Positions 21,301 through 32,073 are shown, counted from the stretch's first letter. The stretch is 64,000 nucleotides of DNA from Engraulis encrasicolus (GCF_034702125.1 NC_085861.1:48349722-48413721), one strand, 5' to 3'. The notes: generated by a model not told the origin, from the letters alone. A program made the numbers and translations.

Positions 21301-23495
21301 GATGTTTGTACGTATTTTTTTCAATCTTTCCGTTAAAAAAGGATGCAAACTCATTGCATTTGCTCACTGAGAGGAACTCAGAGGGCATTTGATTTGGAGG
21401 ATTTGCTAACTTCTCAACAGTGTCAAATAGGACGCGTGCATTATTCATATTTCTATTAATTATGTCAGAGAAAAAAGATTCATGTACATTTGTTTATGAA
21501 TTATTCTTCCTCTTAGGAAATGGATTCATGGTACAATGCTAAATATGACGACTTGAACAGCAAATCCACAAGCAGCTTGGACAAGATGCGCGGAGCCAGG
21601 GAGCAACTTGCAACGGCCAAAATGGAGGTGCACTACTTTTTAGTTTCACTTTTCTATACTTCATATGCAGTAAGCAGTGAAACTATTCCCAATGTAGAAT
21701 AATTAGAGACAGAGAGAAAACCTCTTTTTGGAACACAGCAGTGAAGAGCATGTCACTGTCCACAGATTCAAGGCAAGGAGAGGGACAGGGGACAACTGCA
21801 GACCAAACTCGATGGCCTGGAGGCTAAAATTGCTGAAGCCCAAGCCAGAAATAAGAAAGAACTCGAGGCACTGCAGGTACATTTCTGTCTGATCATTAGA
21901 TACACACAGTTTAATAAATTGTGTATAACATGTAATTAATAATAACAAATGTGAACACTATGAATCTAACAACCCTGTAGGCCAGGATTGAAGCACTCCA
22001 GCTGGAAATCAAATCCACCAAGGGCAAAATGGCAAAGATCCTCTTGGAGTATCAGGAACTGCTCAATGTCAAGATGAGCCTGGAGATTGAGATCACAACA
22101 TACAGGTATGTGAGGAGCTACGCGCATTCATAATGGAATACACTGGCATGAAATAAAATGCTAATAACAACATCCCAACCACAATTAATAGAATCAGCGC
22201 AAATCTTTTTCCTTACGCAGTTTTGTCTCTTGTTTGACTATATAGTCAAATGACACTGTGTCTTTCTCCTACAGGAAACTGATTGAAGGTGAGGACATTC
22301 GCATCGCTGGTGTGGTTCAAAAGGGCATGAGCGCCATTGCTGGATCAAGCAGCATGATGTCCTCAACCATGGCAGTTGGAATGGCTAGTGGATTCGCAAT
22401 GAGTTCTGGAATGTCTGTCAGTGCTGGAATGTCATCAGGAATGGCAGGTGCTGCTTCTGCAATGGCATCTGGAATCAGTTTTGCTGGAGCTGGAATTAAT
22501 GGATCTGCTGCAGTTGCAGCTGGAGCTGAAGCTGGAGATGTAGCTGCTGCTGTTGCCGGAGAAGGAGGACATGGGGAAGACCTGGCAGCTGGAGTAGCTG
22601 ATGGAACTGGATCTGAAGCTGGAGTGGCTGACAGAACTGGATCTGAAGCTGGAATAGCTGACGGAACTGGATCTGAAGCTGGAATAGCTGACGGAACTGT
22701 GTCTGAAGCTGGAGTGGCTGATGGAACTGTGTCTGAGGCTGGAGTAGCTGATGGAACTGTGTCTGAGGCTGGAGTAGCTGATGGAACTGGATCTGAAGCT
22801 GGAGTGGCTGATGGAACTGGATCTGAAGCTGGAGTGGCTGATGGAACTGTGTCTGAGGCTGGAGTAGCTGATGGAACTGTGTCTGAGGCTGGAGTAGCTG
22901 ATGGAACTGGATCTGAAACTGGAACTGGTTCAGAAGCATGTGAAGGAATTGTTGAGGAAGCTGAATCAGTGGGAGAACCAGCTGCGTATTCTTATGCTGG
23001 AAGTGAAGCCGGATCCCAAGTAGCAGCTGATGCCGATGCTGATGCCGCATCTGTAGCATCTTCAATGGCAATGGGAGCTGATGCTGCTGCTGTGGCTGCT
23101 GCAACAGCTACATCTAGTGCTGTCAGCCGAGTGTCAGCTGGGCAGAAGGCAGCGCAGGGACACACCTCCACCGTGGAGCAGGCTGTGGAGGTGATCGAGA
23201 GGAAGACCTTGCTCATCAGGTGAGACGCATCAACCACACACACACACACACACACACACATACAAAGGTCAGTTTCAACAGCAACTGTAAATCAGCATCA
23301 GTTACACACACCGCAGAGATGACAAATAGTACTACAACTGTTTTTTTTTTTTTAAAGGATTATTGGAAATGCAATCCATTTCTTGATTGGCTTGTAATAT
23401 CTTCTTTTAGGACGGTGATGAACAACAATGAAGTTCTGGAACATGACACACAGGAGCATAACTACCTCATTAAAGGTGCCGCCAATGAGGAGTAA
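15366..23495 (+). CDS. Intermediate filament protein, thread-keratin-gamma-like, copy B (complete)
   Basis: Eleven exons: 15366-15622, 15916-16072, 16494-16643, 17895-18014, 18220-18315, 19054-19188, 21517-21627, 21766-21876, 21981-22105, 22275-23219, 23411-23495; 763 codons plus TAA. Head (about residues 1-120) is Arg/Ser-rich (starts [17 protein letters not shown]). Coil 1A begins near [19 protein letters not shown], the linker and coil 1B follow, and coil 2 ends with [23 protein letters not shown]. The tail (about 330 residues) is Ala/Gly/Ser/Met-rich with eleven acidic decapeptide repeats. Function: cytoplasmic IF subunit. A structural thread or epidermal role is inferred from hagfish thread keratins. 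Intron 2 has a GC donor (16073); all others are GT-AG. Intron 6 holds a LINE. The rod most resembles type III proteins, but the 11-exon layout differs from the usual nine exons of that class. Confidence 0.95.
16073..16074 (+). promoter_or_regulatory. Non-canonical GC splice donor, intron 2 of copy B
   Basis: Exon 2 ends GAGAAG and the intron starts GCATGT. The next exon starts GTTCGG after 'gaaaag'. Joining at this site gives the universal IF sequence AAYIEKVRSLE, and no in-frame GT donor is available. GC-AG introns are a known minor class. The identical donor occurs in copy C. Confidence 0.85.
16709..16972. mobile_element. PIF/Harbinger-type MITE in intron 3 of copy B
   Basis: Inverted ends GGTGCTGTTTCCACGTAGC and GCTACGTGGAAACGGCACC, flanked by 3-bp TAA duplications (16706-16708, 16973-16975). 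Copy C has the empty site ('gcccatgaagac' read on its coding strand), so insertion followed the B/C duplication. It landed within the target duplication of the next element. Confidence 0.85.
16979..17377. mobile_element. TAGCCTGG-family DNA element in intron 3 of copy B
   Basis: About 400 bp with ends TAACCTGGGCAAAGC and GGTGTCGCCAGGCTA. With the Harbinger MITE removed, the flanks are 9-bp repeats (catgaagac-like and cataaagac, 17378-17386). The orthologous copy in C is 49391-49780, and a further copy is at 46417-46806. The 9-bp duplications suggest a Mutator-like (MULE) mechanism. No coding capacity. Confidence 0.7.
17516..17677. mobile_element. hAT-type MITE in intron 3 of copy B
   Basis: Ends CAGGGCCACAGACAGC and GTCGGCTTCCCTG; body contains 'accgggccc' and 'cccaattgtgggcc'. 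The orthologous insertion in copy C (49092-49251) has a clearer 8-bp duplication. Shared presence means insertion before the B/C duplication. Confidence 0.7.
18341..18813. mobile_element. hAT element in intron 5 of copy B
   Basis: Ends CAGTGTTGGGCGGTAA and TTACGTGCCCAACACTG-like inverted repeats, with 8-bp flanks gtcatcag and gtcatgag. Body is full of 'taatgcattac' blocks. Copy A shows the empty site at about 226-243 ('tggtcatcagtgacc'), while copy C has the same insertion at 45729-47958. Confidence 0.85.
19441..20949 (-). pseudogene. LINE reverse transcriptase, frameshifted
   Basis: Three minus-strand blocks. 20949-20728 is the region before the palm. 20582-19929 contains [13 protein letters not shown], the block [17 protein letters not shown] and the catalytic [10 protein letters not shown]. 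19929-19441 is the C-terminal block with [16 protein letters not shown] and [14 protein letters not shown]. These are the diagnostic blocks of CR1/L2/Rex-clade non-LTR reverse transcriptases. Frame changes near 19930 and 20600-20730 disable it. Earlier polymerase sequence continues at 21214-21470 beyond the nested MITE (…[18 protein letters not shown]). Confidence 0.88.
20953..21204. mobile_element. TAGCCTG-ended MITE nested in the LINE
   Basis: Ends TAGCCTGATAAACCAG and GCTGGTTCACCAGGCTA, flanked by an exact 9-bp duplication gtccaaatc (20944-20952, 21205-21213). The ends and duplication length match the other TAGCCTGG-family copies at 16979 and 46417. Confidence 0.85.
22591..22920 (+). repeat. 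Coding 30-bp minisatellite in copy B tail (11 units)
   Basis: Eleven exact 30-bp units encode [10 protein letters not shown] or variants (R for G, I for V, V for G at position 7). Two alternating subtypes, GTGSEA and GTVSEA, occur in a pattern consistent with expansion by block duplication. All units keep frame. Each adds two acidic residues (D, E). Confidence 0.95.
23235..23262. repeat. (CA)n microsatellite in intron 10 of copy B
   Basis: Short CA run at the same intron position as in copies A and C. Confidence 0.9.
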
Positions 23496-23647
23496 CGATC
23501 CAATCCACTAATGACCCCTGACCTTGACGCTTGGATCTTGACCTTGGAACAATACCATGACGATGACAACATTTGAAAGATTCTTCTCCCTCTGTGTGTG
23601 GCTGTGAGAAGTTTTCTTTGTTGGAAAATAACTGCTTCCCAGCAAGG

Positions 23648-23659
23648 ATTAAAATTAAA
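23648..23659 (+). terminator. Polyadenylation signal region of copy B
   Basis: Two adjacent ATTAAA hexamers replace the AATAAA seen at this place in copies A and C. ATTAAA is the commonest variant signal, so processing may be weaker. Confidence 0.6.
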
Positions 23660-23949
23660 GCTCTCAACATTCATTTTTCTGTTCATGGGGTTTCATTTTT
23701 ACTACTGTGTAGTTTGTCTGTGATCTATCAAGGGTTATTGTACCATGGTTTTTTTGGTCACTGGGAGAAATAACAGAAAAGAGTGTGACTATTTCAATGC
23801 ATAATTGTGCTAGCAAAAAAAGCGAGGCAAGTTTTTTTATGTAGTACATTTATACATGTATTAAGTGAATGAATAAAGAAAACAGTTAACAGAAAATATT
23901 AAATATATAGAATCAAAGGAAATTAGAACATAACATAAAATATTAAATA

Positions 23950-24140
23950 ATTAGAATCAAAGAAAATTAAAAACATTATAAAATCAAAAGTTGATCTTGT
24001 AGAGTAGCTAAGGGAAGGCATGTGAGAACAGCTTGGTCTTGAGTCTGGATTTAAAATTATGAACAGTGGGAGCATTTTTACATCATCTTGAAGCTGGTTC
24101 CAAAGCTTTGCAACATAGCAGCTTAAGGCTAGTCTGGTTC
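23950..24140 (-). pseudogene. LINE 3' end fragment in the B-arm flank
   Basis: Minus-strand translation YVAKLWNQLQDDVKMLP matches the [17 protein letters not shown] block at the end of the LINE at 19441. The inverted counterpart is 37990-38240. Thus the fragment belonged to the segment that was duplicated. More of the same C-terminal region appears at about 25590-25750. Confidence 0.7.
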
Positions 24141-24226
24141 TCAGCAGACCTCTGTATGTGAGTGTGTAGCTCTGGAACCCTCTGGAGCTACACACACACA
24201 GTCCGGGACACACACACACGTGGTCT

Positions 24227-24305
24227 GCAGGCATGCTACATCTCCTGCCAGAAAATTGATGGAACATTTATTGCTTCAAAATCAATGGCAGCTCGCATTG
24301 AGGAG
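24227..24305. repeat. Inverted repeat partner of 29306-29420
   Basis: 'ctgcaggcatgctacatctc' to 'ctcgcattgaggag' recurs as reverse complement at 29330-29420. The match resumes at 25382-25400, beyond a hAT insertion. Confidence 0.75.
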
Positions 24306-25381
24306 CAGTGCTGGGAAAGTTACTTTGAAAAAGTAACTACTTACAAGTACCAGTTACTTCCCCAAAAAGTAATTGCGTTAGTAACTGCGTTACTTCACTA
24401 TAAAAGTAACTAGTTACCAGGAAACGTATTTTTGCGTTACTTTTTTTGTTTGTGCTTAAAATGTCAAATAAACTAAAGCACAGTTAAATGGGGGTTTCAT
24501 CCTTGTTCTGTGATGTTATTTTGGCTGTGATGTTATTTTTGCTTGAGATACTATCAAATATTTTTATCAATGGTGAATCCAGTTCTTTAATCCACTAACG
24601 TTTTTAGTGATGTGCTCATTTCTCTTTCACGAGATGGATTTCTTTTTTTGCAGCAAGAGCCCTTAACAACTCCGACCCCACCGTGGATAGGGGAAACATG
24701 TTTTCAACCACATAGGCTACCTAGCGTTTTTTTGTTGAGCTCACTCGTGTCCTGAAAAATCAGGGTTGGCTTGCCTGTTGCCTCTGTCTCCCTCTTCGAT
24801 ACAGCTGAAACTAGCTGCACGGCCCGGGGCTTGGAAGTATGCCACCATGCGATGTTGAGAGGTACTTAAATTAGAGTCGCGTTACGGACATAACTTTGTT
24901 TCCAAAGGCACAGTACACTTTGGATATAAACATTATTGCATTTGACTGCAACTAGCATGAAAGGATTCCGATATTTACCGTTGGAACATGCAACCTCGCG
25001 GCTTTACAGTTGTTGTCTCTTCTATTCTTTATGCGCTCCCCTGACTTCTGTTTACGTGCGTGGGAGGAAGATAGCCGACACTCCGCCCACTTAACACTTT
25101 TAGCATATCACGTTCAGCTATGTTGCTCTCATGCATGCAAAGGGTGAATGTGAGCATATTAAAAGCCAGCTTGGTACAAATGTATTATGCGTTGCCATTT
25201 GCTCTTTGATTTTGTCAGCAGACAGAACACACTGGCGCTGCAATTCATAAAATTGTACCGCGTCACGTTACCTCCCGAGTAACGGGAACGGCGTCACAGT
25301 TATGGATAAAGTAATTAAGTAATTATTCCGTTACTCAAAATGAGGCTCCGTTCGTAACGGCGTTCTTTACTCCCAGCACTG
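24306..25381. mobile_element. hAT element
   Basis: Ends CAGTGCTGGGAAAGTTAC and TTACTCCCAGCACTG with an exact 8-bp duplication ttgaggag (24298-24305, 25382-25389). The inverted copy of the host sequence at 29330-29350 reads straight through, giving an empty-site control. Body has 'aagtaactag' blocks at its ends and no transposase frame. Confidence 0.88.
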
Positions 25382-25589
25382 TTGAGGAGTCAGAGGATAT
25401 ATTATAGACTATATTGACTTGTTAGAGATGAACAGAACATGTTTTTGAAGGAATTTGGTGGTGGTAAGGATGGGCAGAATGATTGATAAATCCATGCCTT
25501 TCTGAAGGCGGAGCCAACGCGTGCTCTCCCAGACCTAGCAGTGGAGCTCACGAAGCTGTGCAGAACTGCACAGGTCATTCAAGTGCCAG

Positions 25590-25750
25590 GCAAGCTGATG
25601 GCTGCCTCTGCACACTTTGGTATTGCCAGCAAGTTCTTCTCCATTGATCTCAGTGACCGAGTTGGTGCATGCAGCTGAAAAATATCCAGTAGGTAGCTAG
25701 GTCCCATCCGATTTAATTATTTTAAACACAAGAAGTTTGGTAATGTCTTA
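25590..25750 (-). pseudogene. LINE C-terminal fragment
   Basis: Matches, on the minus strand, the '[10 protein letters not shown]' and 'LLDMFQLY' neighbourhood of the LINE at 19441-19929, with frame decay. Confidence 0.6.
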
Positions 25751-25912
25751 CAGGAACAAACTACCGTACAAAGTGCACAAGACATAAGCAGTACAATAAT
25801 ATCTAAAAAGTCAATATAGTCTAGTATAACACTGATTCTTGAGAAAGTGGCTAAAACAGGTTGTAATATTGACAGAAAAAAACAAAGTGAATTATAAAAA
25901 TTATATGGTATA

Positions 25913-27420
25913 CACTGTTGGGAAAGTTACTCAAAAACTGTAATGCACTACTTATTACATGTTACTGTCATTTAAAAGTAATGCCTTACATTACAACATT
26001 ACTTTTTTTTAAAGTAAGGCATTACACTACTTTTGCATTACTTTTAGTTACTATAGCCAAAATGACTGGAAAAAAGGATTTGGCCATCTACAGTGCAAAT
26101 CTATGAGGTGGCATGACATGACTTTCACCTGCCATCCACAAGTCGTTTTGGAAGCCTGCAGACTGAAAACCAACATTTTCAGGAATTGCATCTTACCCAC
26201 ATACAATATTGATTCACCAATACAATGATTAATCCTTTCTCTTCTTACCACACCTTACCATGCACACCAGCGCCGTTTAAAAAACAAAATCTATTACGGA
26301 CGCATGCAGCACAGGCTCCGTTGCACTTGGCTGAAACATAAAGCCACCTCACTGCACTACGAGTTTGAAAATTATTATTGATAAAAGAGCAGATGCATGC
26401 ATTGCTACAGTAGGCCCATTTTGAATATTAATTATATAGCCTACAGCACACCGGGGAAAATGTATCAATGAACGAAATTATAGGCGAAAAAATGATTGCG
26501 AGGATACCAGCCAGTCAGTTTGCAAGCTCGTGGCTCGCCTGAATCATGTGACTTTGTGCGGCGATCAGTTTGTCACTCACTCAACTCTAGAACTATTATT
26601 CTTTACGCGCACTCAGTCAGCATCGCGGCCAGCATATTCTGTGACTTTGCGCAAACAGCTAGTTCTATTCATGCAACTATTGCGCTGGAATTTACTGTGA
26701 TAGGCTACAGAGTGATGCAACGACAGCAAGCATTTTCAATTTCACTACTTAGACAGGCGAACGTATAATATTTCATTTCAAATGGATTTATTTCAATTTT
26801 AGTGATGTTTAGTTGAACAAAAGTGAGGGGGGTGCAACGTAGGCCCTACTCATCCCCCCGTCGGATACCCTGCCGTGTCCCTGTCTCGTGAGAATGGGAT
26901 GCATCCCCTCCTTTCTTGACTAATTTGGTGGTGCTATGGCACCTCTTCAAATCGTCAAATTGATTGTAGGCTACTGTTTTTCGACGTGGAACGCGGTTTG
27001 GGTTTCAAGTAGGCCTACAGTGTCAATGAAGTCAAAGTAGTGGGCATATACCTATCTTGAAAACGAGCAAGCTGGATCTTCTGGATCGGTCATCCTTTGT
27101 CAGCCTGCCATTTCGAGAGACGAAGCGTGAACGAGGAAGCAATGTTCTGCGTGGAACTTTAAAATCTCTGCGCGGACGTAGGCCTACTATCAGATGCAAT
27201 AGCTGATCTCGCGGTGATCCGCGAACATTGTATAAAGAAAACAAAATACCCACACAAAATGTAGGTGAAAAAAATGCGTTGTAATGTGCAAGTTACTTGC
27301 ATTGTAACGAGGACATATTACCGATTTTTTCCCCTGTAATCAGTTACATTACTGAGTTACTCAAAAATGTAATGCATTACAGTAATTGGTTACTTTTGTA
27401 ACTCGTTACTCCCAACACTG
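25913..27420. mobile_element. hAT element of the CAGTGTTGGG family
   Basis: Ends CACTGTTGGGAAAGTTACTC and GTTACTCCCAACACTG, with an exact 8-bp duplication atggtata (25905-25912, 27421-27428). Same family as the intron 5 element but 1.5 kb long. The unique middle (about 26060-27250) has no intact transposase and may be captured genomic sequence. Confidence 0.88.
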
Positions 27421-27428
27421 ATGGTATA

Positions 27429-29305
27429 TCCTCGTAGACTAAGGTCTTGGCTTTTCAGAAATGCACAAGGCCAATCTCCCCATTTTGTATTTTTTTCAGA
27501 AATCAGGCTTTTCTCCGACCATACCTTGTTTTTTGTCAACACCGTCAGACACAATTAAAAGTAATTAAAATTGTATTGATTTGGTTGCATATGTATCTGG
27601 AGTTGTTAAGTGATTATGTGTATTTTTTGGATCACACATATGCCTATAAATGTCGAAAATTCACTTTTGTTCTATTTTAATACTGTTTCATGTGTTCTAA
27701 TTTTAAAATATGTACCGTCATACGATGCTTACTTAATGCCTAAATAGAACAAACAATTTTTTGTAATTTCACAAATATTCGTGTAGGCTTAAATTGGCTA
27801 TTACTTTGATAATTCAACAACTCCTAAGGAAAATGTTGTAAGCACGTTCATTTAAAATGTCCAAAACTCCTTCTTACGGTGGTGACTTAAGAACTGACGG
27901 TGGTGACAGTAATCTGAGAGTGCTGAAAGTGGTCTAATTAGTACCTGCATTTAGCAAAATAAATAGCCCTCTCAAGTCAATGGCATCTTGCATAAACACT
28001 TTATTTTTGTGTGTGCACAAATTGTTTGTGCATGTGTTTTTTCTTCATTAGTTAGATTCTCTAGGAAGTAGGCCACTGGTTCTTGAAAATGTGGCAAAAA
28101 CAGGTTTTAAGTTGTTCAAATCCAAAATTTAGAGGTGTATTATTAGAGATGTAGGTCTTGGCTGTGCAGTGAATGTATTGGCCAAGCTCCCCATGTTTAA
28201 CATTTTTCATAAAATGGGCTCTTTCTTGTTTTGTCAACAGCGGCAGACAGAATTAGAAGTAAAAACATATGTTTACTGTATTAAAGTGAATTACTTTAAC
28301 AATTCAACATAACTGTAGATACTTATTGTATGTATATTCTTAAAACATGTCAAAAACACGTAAAACATGTGTTTTTTGGTGAACTCCATCAGATGTCACC
28401 ACCGTCAGGTTTTCTGACAAAAAAACCTCTAAATGCACCTCAGTGGTGGCTAGAGTATCATTTTGGATCACAATTATTACTAACATGCCTAGTAATGTTT
28501 CATTAACCAGCACAATTTTGTAAAATACGGAACAAGATGATGAGCGGAACAAAATCTGACGGTGGTGACATCTGACGGTGTGAGACAAAAAAACACTCTT
28601 TTACATATTATGCATTGTTTGTTCACATTAGCCATTTCATTTTCGCTCTGTTTCTTGGGTGCTTCATACCTTTTCTGAGAAAGTATATATTAATTAATAT
28701 TAATGTAATATAATACCATTAAAAACCCCGACGGTGTTGACAGTTTATGGTTGGGACAGTACCAGTGTCCAAACAAATTAACAAATTGAGGACAAAATAG
28801 CAAACTTACAGGAGCTTCAGTGATGGTGAAGTATGCAGTAGAGCTAAAGGTTTGAAAAGGGGTCCTCAGTAATGAAAATGACCTTGTGCATACCTGATTT
28901 TATTGTCTTTTAGAAAAAAATCTGACGGTGGTGACCAATATACTGGACACATTTTGAGTAATCAGAAAATAATAGTAAATATTGTTTTACATGCACTATG
29001 TGCACATCAGTAGAACCACTTTAATATGGTCTTCCACATCATGGTGATATTGTTCAATTCTGTCAGTGATTTTTGTATTTTAAGTCAATTGAAATGATGA
29101 TGCCAATCCTTGGGACAGGCGTTTTTACAGGGTGTGGACAGGTTTATAGCCATGAAAAGTAATAAAATTACACTTAAATATTTCAAACAACTCTGTTTTT
29201 GTGTAACAGACCCCTTGGTCATTACCTGGATTCATTTTGTTCGGGACAATTTTGTTGATTTTCAACAGAATTAGCATTTTACTGCTGGGACATGTTTTTG
29301 CCAAA
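27429..29305. other. Unidentified AT-rich stretch with scattered CTGACGGTGGTGAC motifs
   Basis: No gene is recognisable. A 14-bp motif recurs on both strands: near 27535 (-), 27875, 27894, 28395 (-), 28557, 28728 and 28922, with degenerate copies near 28233 (-) and 28572. The rest is AT-rich sequence with some internal similarity (the 27430-27560 and 28140-28260 parts read alike, suggesting an old duplication). Confidence 0.6.
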
Positions 29306-29420
29306 CTTTCAAGAATCAGTGACAATATATCCTCTGACTCCTCAATGCGAGCTGCCATTGATTTTGAAGCAATAAGTGCTCCATCAATTTTCTGGCAGGA
29401 GATGTAGCATGCCTGCAGAC
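29306..29420. repeat. Inverted repeat partner of 24227-24305 plus 25382-25400
   Basis: Reverse complement match to the B-side flank without the hAT insertion. It is followed by 'gggcgtagatttgggtagggac', which resembles a hAT-type end. Confidence 0.7.
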
Positions 29421-30280
29421 CATGGGCGTAGATTTGGGTAGGGACGGTCACGACCAATATTCAAGGGATATAAAATAGTCCCGACCAATTTTTGCCATAT
29501 TAATTGAAAAAAAAGAAGAAATAACTGAACGAAAATCTACATTGATTAGTTGAATATTTCGATATACTATACAGTGGTAGCATTTTTTTTTTTTAAATAA
29601 CTTTTTTAATTAACTAGTTAGTGAGCTATGATGACCCATGCCGCAATTGGCTGTAACAGGCGGCCAGGCGGAAGCAGTGGTCCACACTGGTGGTGCTGAA
29701 AAGTGAACGCATCTGTTAGGCGAGTACATTTAGGGTTTAACCCCAAAAATATTGATACAAAAGTTTTTTTCATGGATTCTATTACTATTGGACCTCCTAA
29801 ATGACATACTAAAAATCTAGTAAAATCTGAAATTGGGACATTAGTTTTCAACATGGCTGCTATAGGCTTATTATAAGAGCCGAGAGACACTCCAGGTGAA
29901 TAGGCCAAAAAATGTAGCTTGCCGATATCACCATGAAACTTAACCCTGTGATTACTCACATAAATGTGAGAAAAAAATGTATTGCAAGTTTTCTGAAATG
30001 TTATGTTTTAATATGGTAATTAGACTATGTCTAATTAAATATGCATTACATTTCAAAATGCAAAAACTCAAAATCTGAAAAAGCCAGGCTCAAAATTACT
30101 CTTTTATTTTGTTTATAGTAAGCCAAAAGATATCTTCAGAAGAGAGTATGGACATCTCGTTTTGTTTTGTAGTAAATCTAAAGATCTTTGTGCACACCAG
30201 CTAGCAATTTTTTTCAAAACATGTTTTTTAAACACATCTCTTAGATTAAAATAATTGAGTTTTATATTTCTGAAGTTCTT
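29421..30280. other. Repeat-like stretch without recognised gene
   Basis: Contains a conserved-looking block at 29640-29945 that reads open on the minus strand for 113 codons, but the translation has no recognisable protein motif and the style suggests a transposon end. Confidence 0.35.
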
Positions 30281-30289
30281 CCAGATATT

Positions 30290-31160
30290 CTATGACTCTG
30301 GTAATATCATTCTTAGCATGTATCATGGCAAGGTCAGCTGTCCTCAACTCATAGCCTCTCCACAGGGGTGTCCTAAGGGCTGGTACTGGGGCTCCTATTT
30401 GCCATGTACACCACATCACTGGGTCATGTCATCTGTTCTCACAGATTCTCATACTACTGTTACACTGATGAAGCACAGTCATATCTGTAATTTGTGACAT
30501 ATGACTCCATGGTCTACGCACACCTTACGGCTTGCCTCTCTGAACCAAGTATGATGTAATGTCAAGAATGATGGAATGCAGTTGAGCCTCGCTAAAACAG
30601 CACTGCTGGTGATCCCAGGCAAAGATTCAAGCTGCCATGATATCAAACTCAATATGGACTCTGCTGTTGCTTCAAAGGAGGCCATAAGAAACCTAGGTGT
30701 CATTATTGATGACCATCTATCATCCTCTGACCACATAGCCTCAGTTTCCCAGTCATGTCGCTTCTCAGTAACTTACATACAATCAGACTGTGCCTGACCT
30801 AAATGACTCCTCTTCTGGTAGGCCTACTGTCCATCTGACCTCAACTACTGCAACTCTCTCCTGACTGGTCTTCCAGCTTGTGCAATAATACCTTTGCAAA
30901 TGTCACTGCATGTCACTCCTCTTTTTCATGCCCAAATTGAATACAAGGCCCTGACCCTTGCCTACAAAGCTACAACAGGCCCTACTCTGGCGTATCTGAA
31001 AGCTATGCTAAAGCCCCATGTTCCTTCCAGGACATTGTCTTCCTCCAGTACCAACCATTTCATCTTGCCCTCTACTTACACAAGTAGCGGCTTCTGTCTG
31101 TTAAGTTCAGCTGCTGAAAGACCCAAAACACCCAGTGACACCATGATTCATCACTGATGA
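30290..31160 (+). pseudogene. Degenerate L2/Rex-like LINE fragment
   Basis: Plus-strand blocks in shifting frames: about 30355-30480 corresponds to the PQGxxLGPLLF and xDDAQ catalytic region; 30576-30797 contains AIRNLGVIIDDHLSSSDHI; 30894-31157 contains IEYKALTLAYKATTGP. These match reverse transcriptase blocks of CR1/L2-clade LINEs. Many stops; no activity is possible. Confidence 0.75.
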
Positions 31161-32073
31161 TGTGCCCTGACCAACAGCATATGGATATTACCATAGCAGT
31201 AGTGTCTTTATCCACAGCACCAACAGCACTCCAACCAAACAGATCCTGAAAACATATTAATTCATGCAAATAGCATGACATAGCCTAGTGAAGTTGAGCA
31301 ATATAAGGAAGTTAGCATCTGGCAATTTTGAGAAGTATATATTGCTGACAAAAACATTTAATTTAATTTTCACAAATACAATATTTCTGGGTTTCCAATA
31401 TAAAATAAATTGGTCTTTTGAAGTTAGCTAATAATGTAATTATCATGTAATACTGTAACCTTTATTTTTAAAAACTTAGATCTTGAAAATGACACCTTTC
31501 CTGAAGTTAGATTTTCCTAGATTTTCAGTATGTTAGTAAGAACACCTGGATGTATTAAAATCAGTTGAAACACCTTTTGTATCATTTTTTGGGGGGTTTG
31601 GTGTATTAAGGCCATAGATGTACTCACCTATGTCTCGTAATGGAATTAAACTCAAACGGCATAGCCTACGTGTTTCCTTCTGAATTTGACATTTATTATG
31701 AGCCTCAGAGATACCAAAAAAGAAAAGGACGACTGGCATAAGAAGTTATGCTACCTCAACAGTAAGCCTACAGCCCCATAAGTTAGATTTCATCACGCAT
31801 GTGTTGCATCGTTCGGTGTTTAGGTAAGATAAGTGTTATCCTCCTACCCTCCCTTGTCTTTTCCGAGTGCAAGTTTTAACAGTCTCGTTGTAGACATCAA
31901 TTAAGCCCTGGCAGATGCAAATAAACATGGGAATGAATGAATGAGAAAGTCATGGGAAGATGCTGGAGATGCTCCCGTTTGAATTTGTTGCTGTAGCCTG
32001 GTGGCTATCCACACACCTCAAACAATGCATGCCATAATTGCAAAACATTCGGACTGTCAAACTACTCGATAGC
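31161..32073. other. Intergenic stretch without recognised features
   Basis: AT-rich sequence; I see no gene or element ends. Confidence 0.45.

Larger units (their letters stand above)
19252..21478 (-). mobile_element. L2/Rex-like LINE in intron 6 of copy B, antisense
   Basis: The 2.2-kb insertion lies between blocks that are adjacent in copies A (about 520-560) and C (about 45410-45460), so it postdates the duplications. Its 3' end faces left ('aaataaagttgacttgacttg' on the minus strand). It carries a broken reverse transcriptase gene and is 5' truncated. A 252-bp MITE sits inside it. It lengthens intron 6 to about 2.3 kb without touching the splice sites. Confidence 0.88.

Noticed and set aside
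29618..29959. 113-codon minus-strand frame
   Set aside because: No recognisable domain, lies in repeat-rich DNA, and looks like a transposon end; kept only as an intergenic note.
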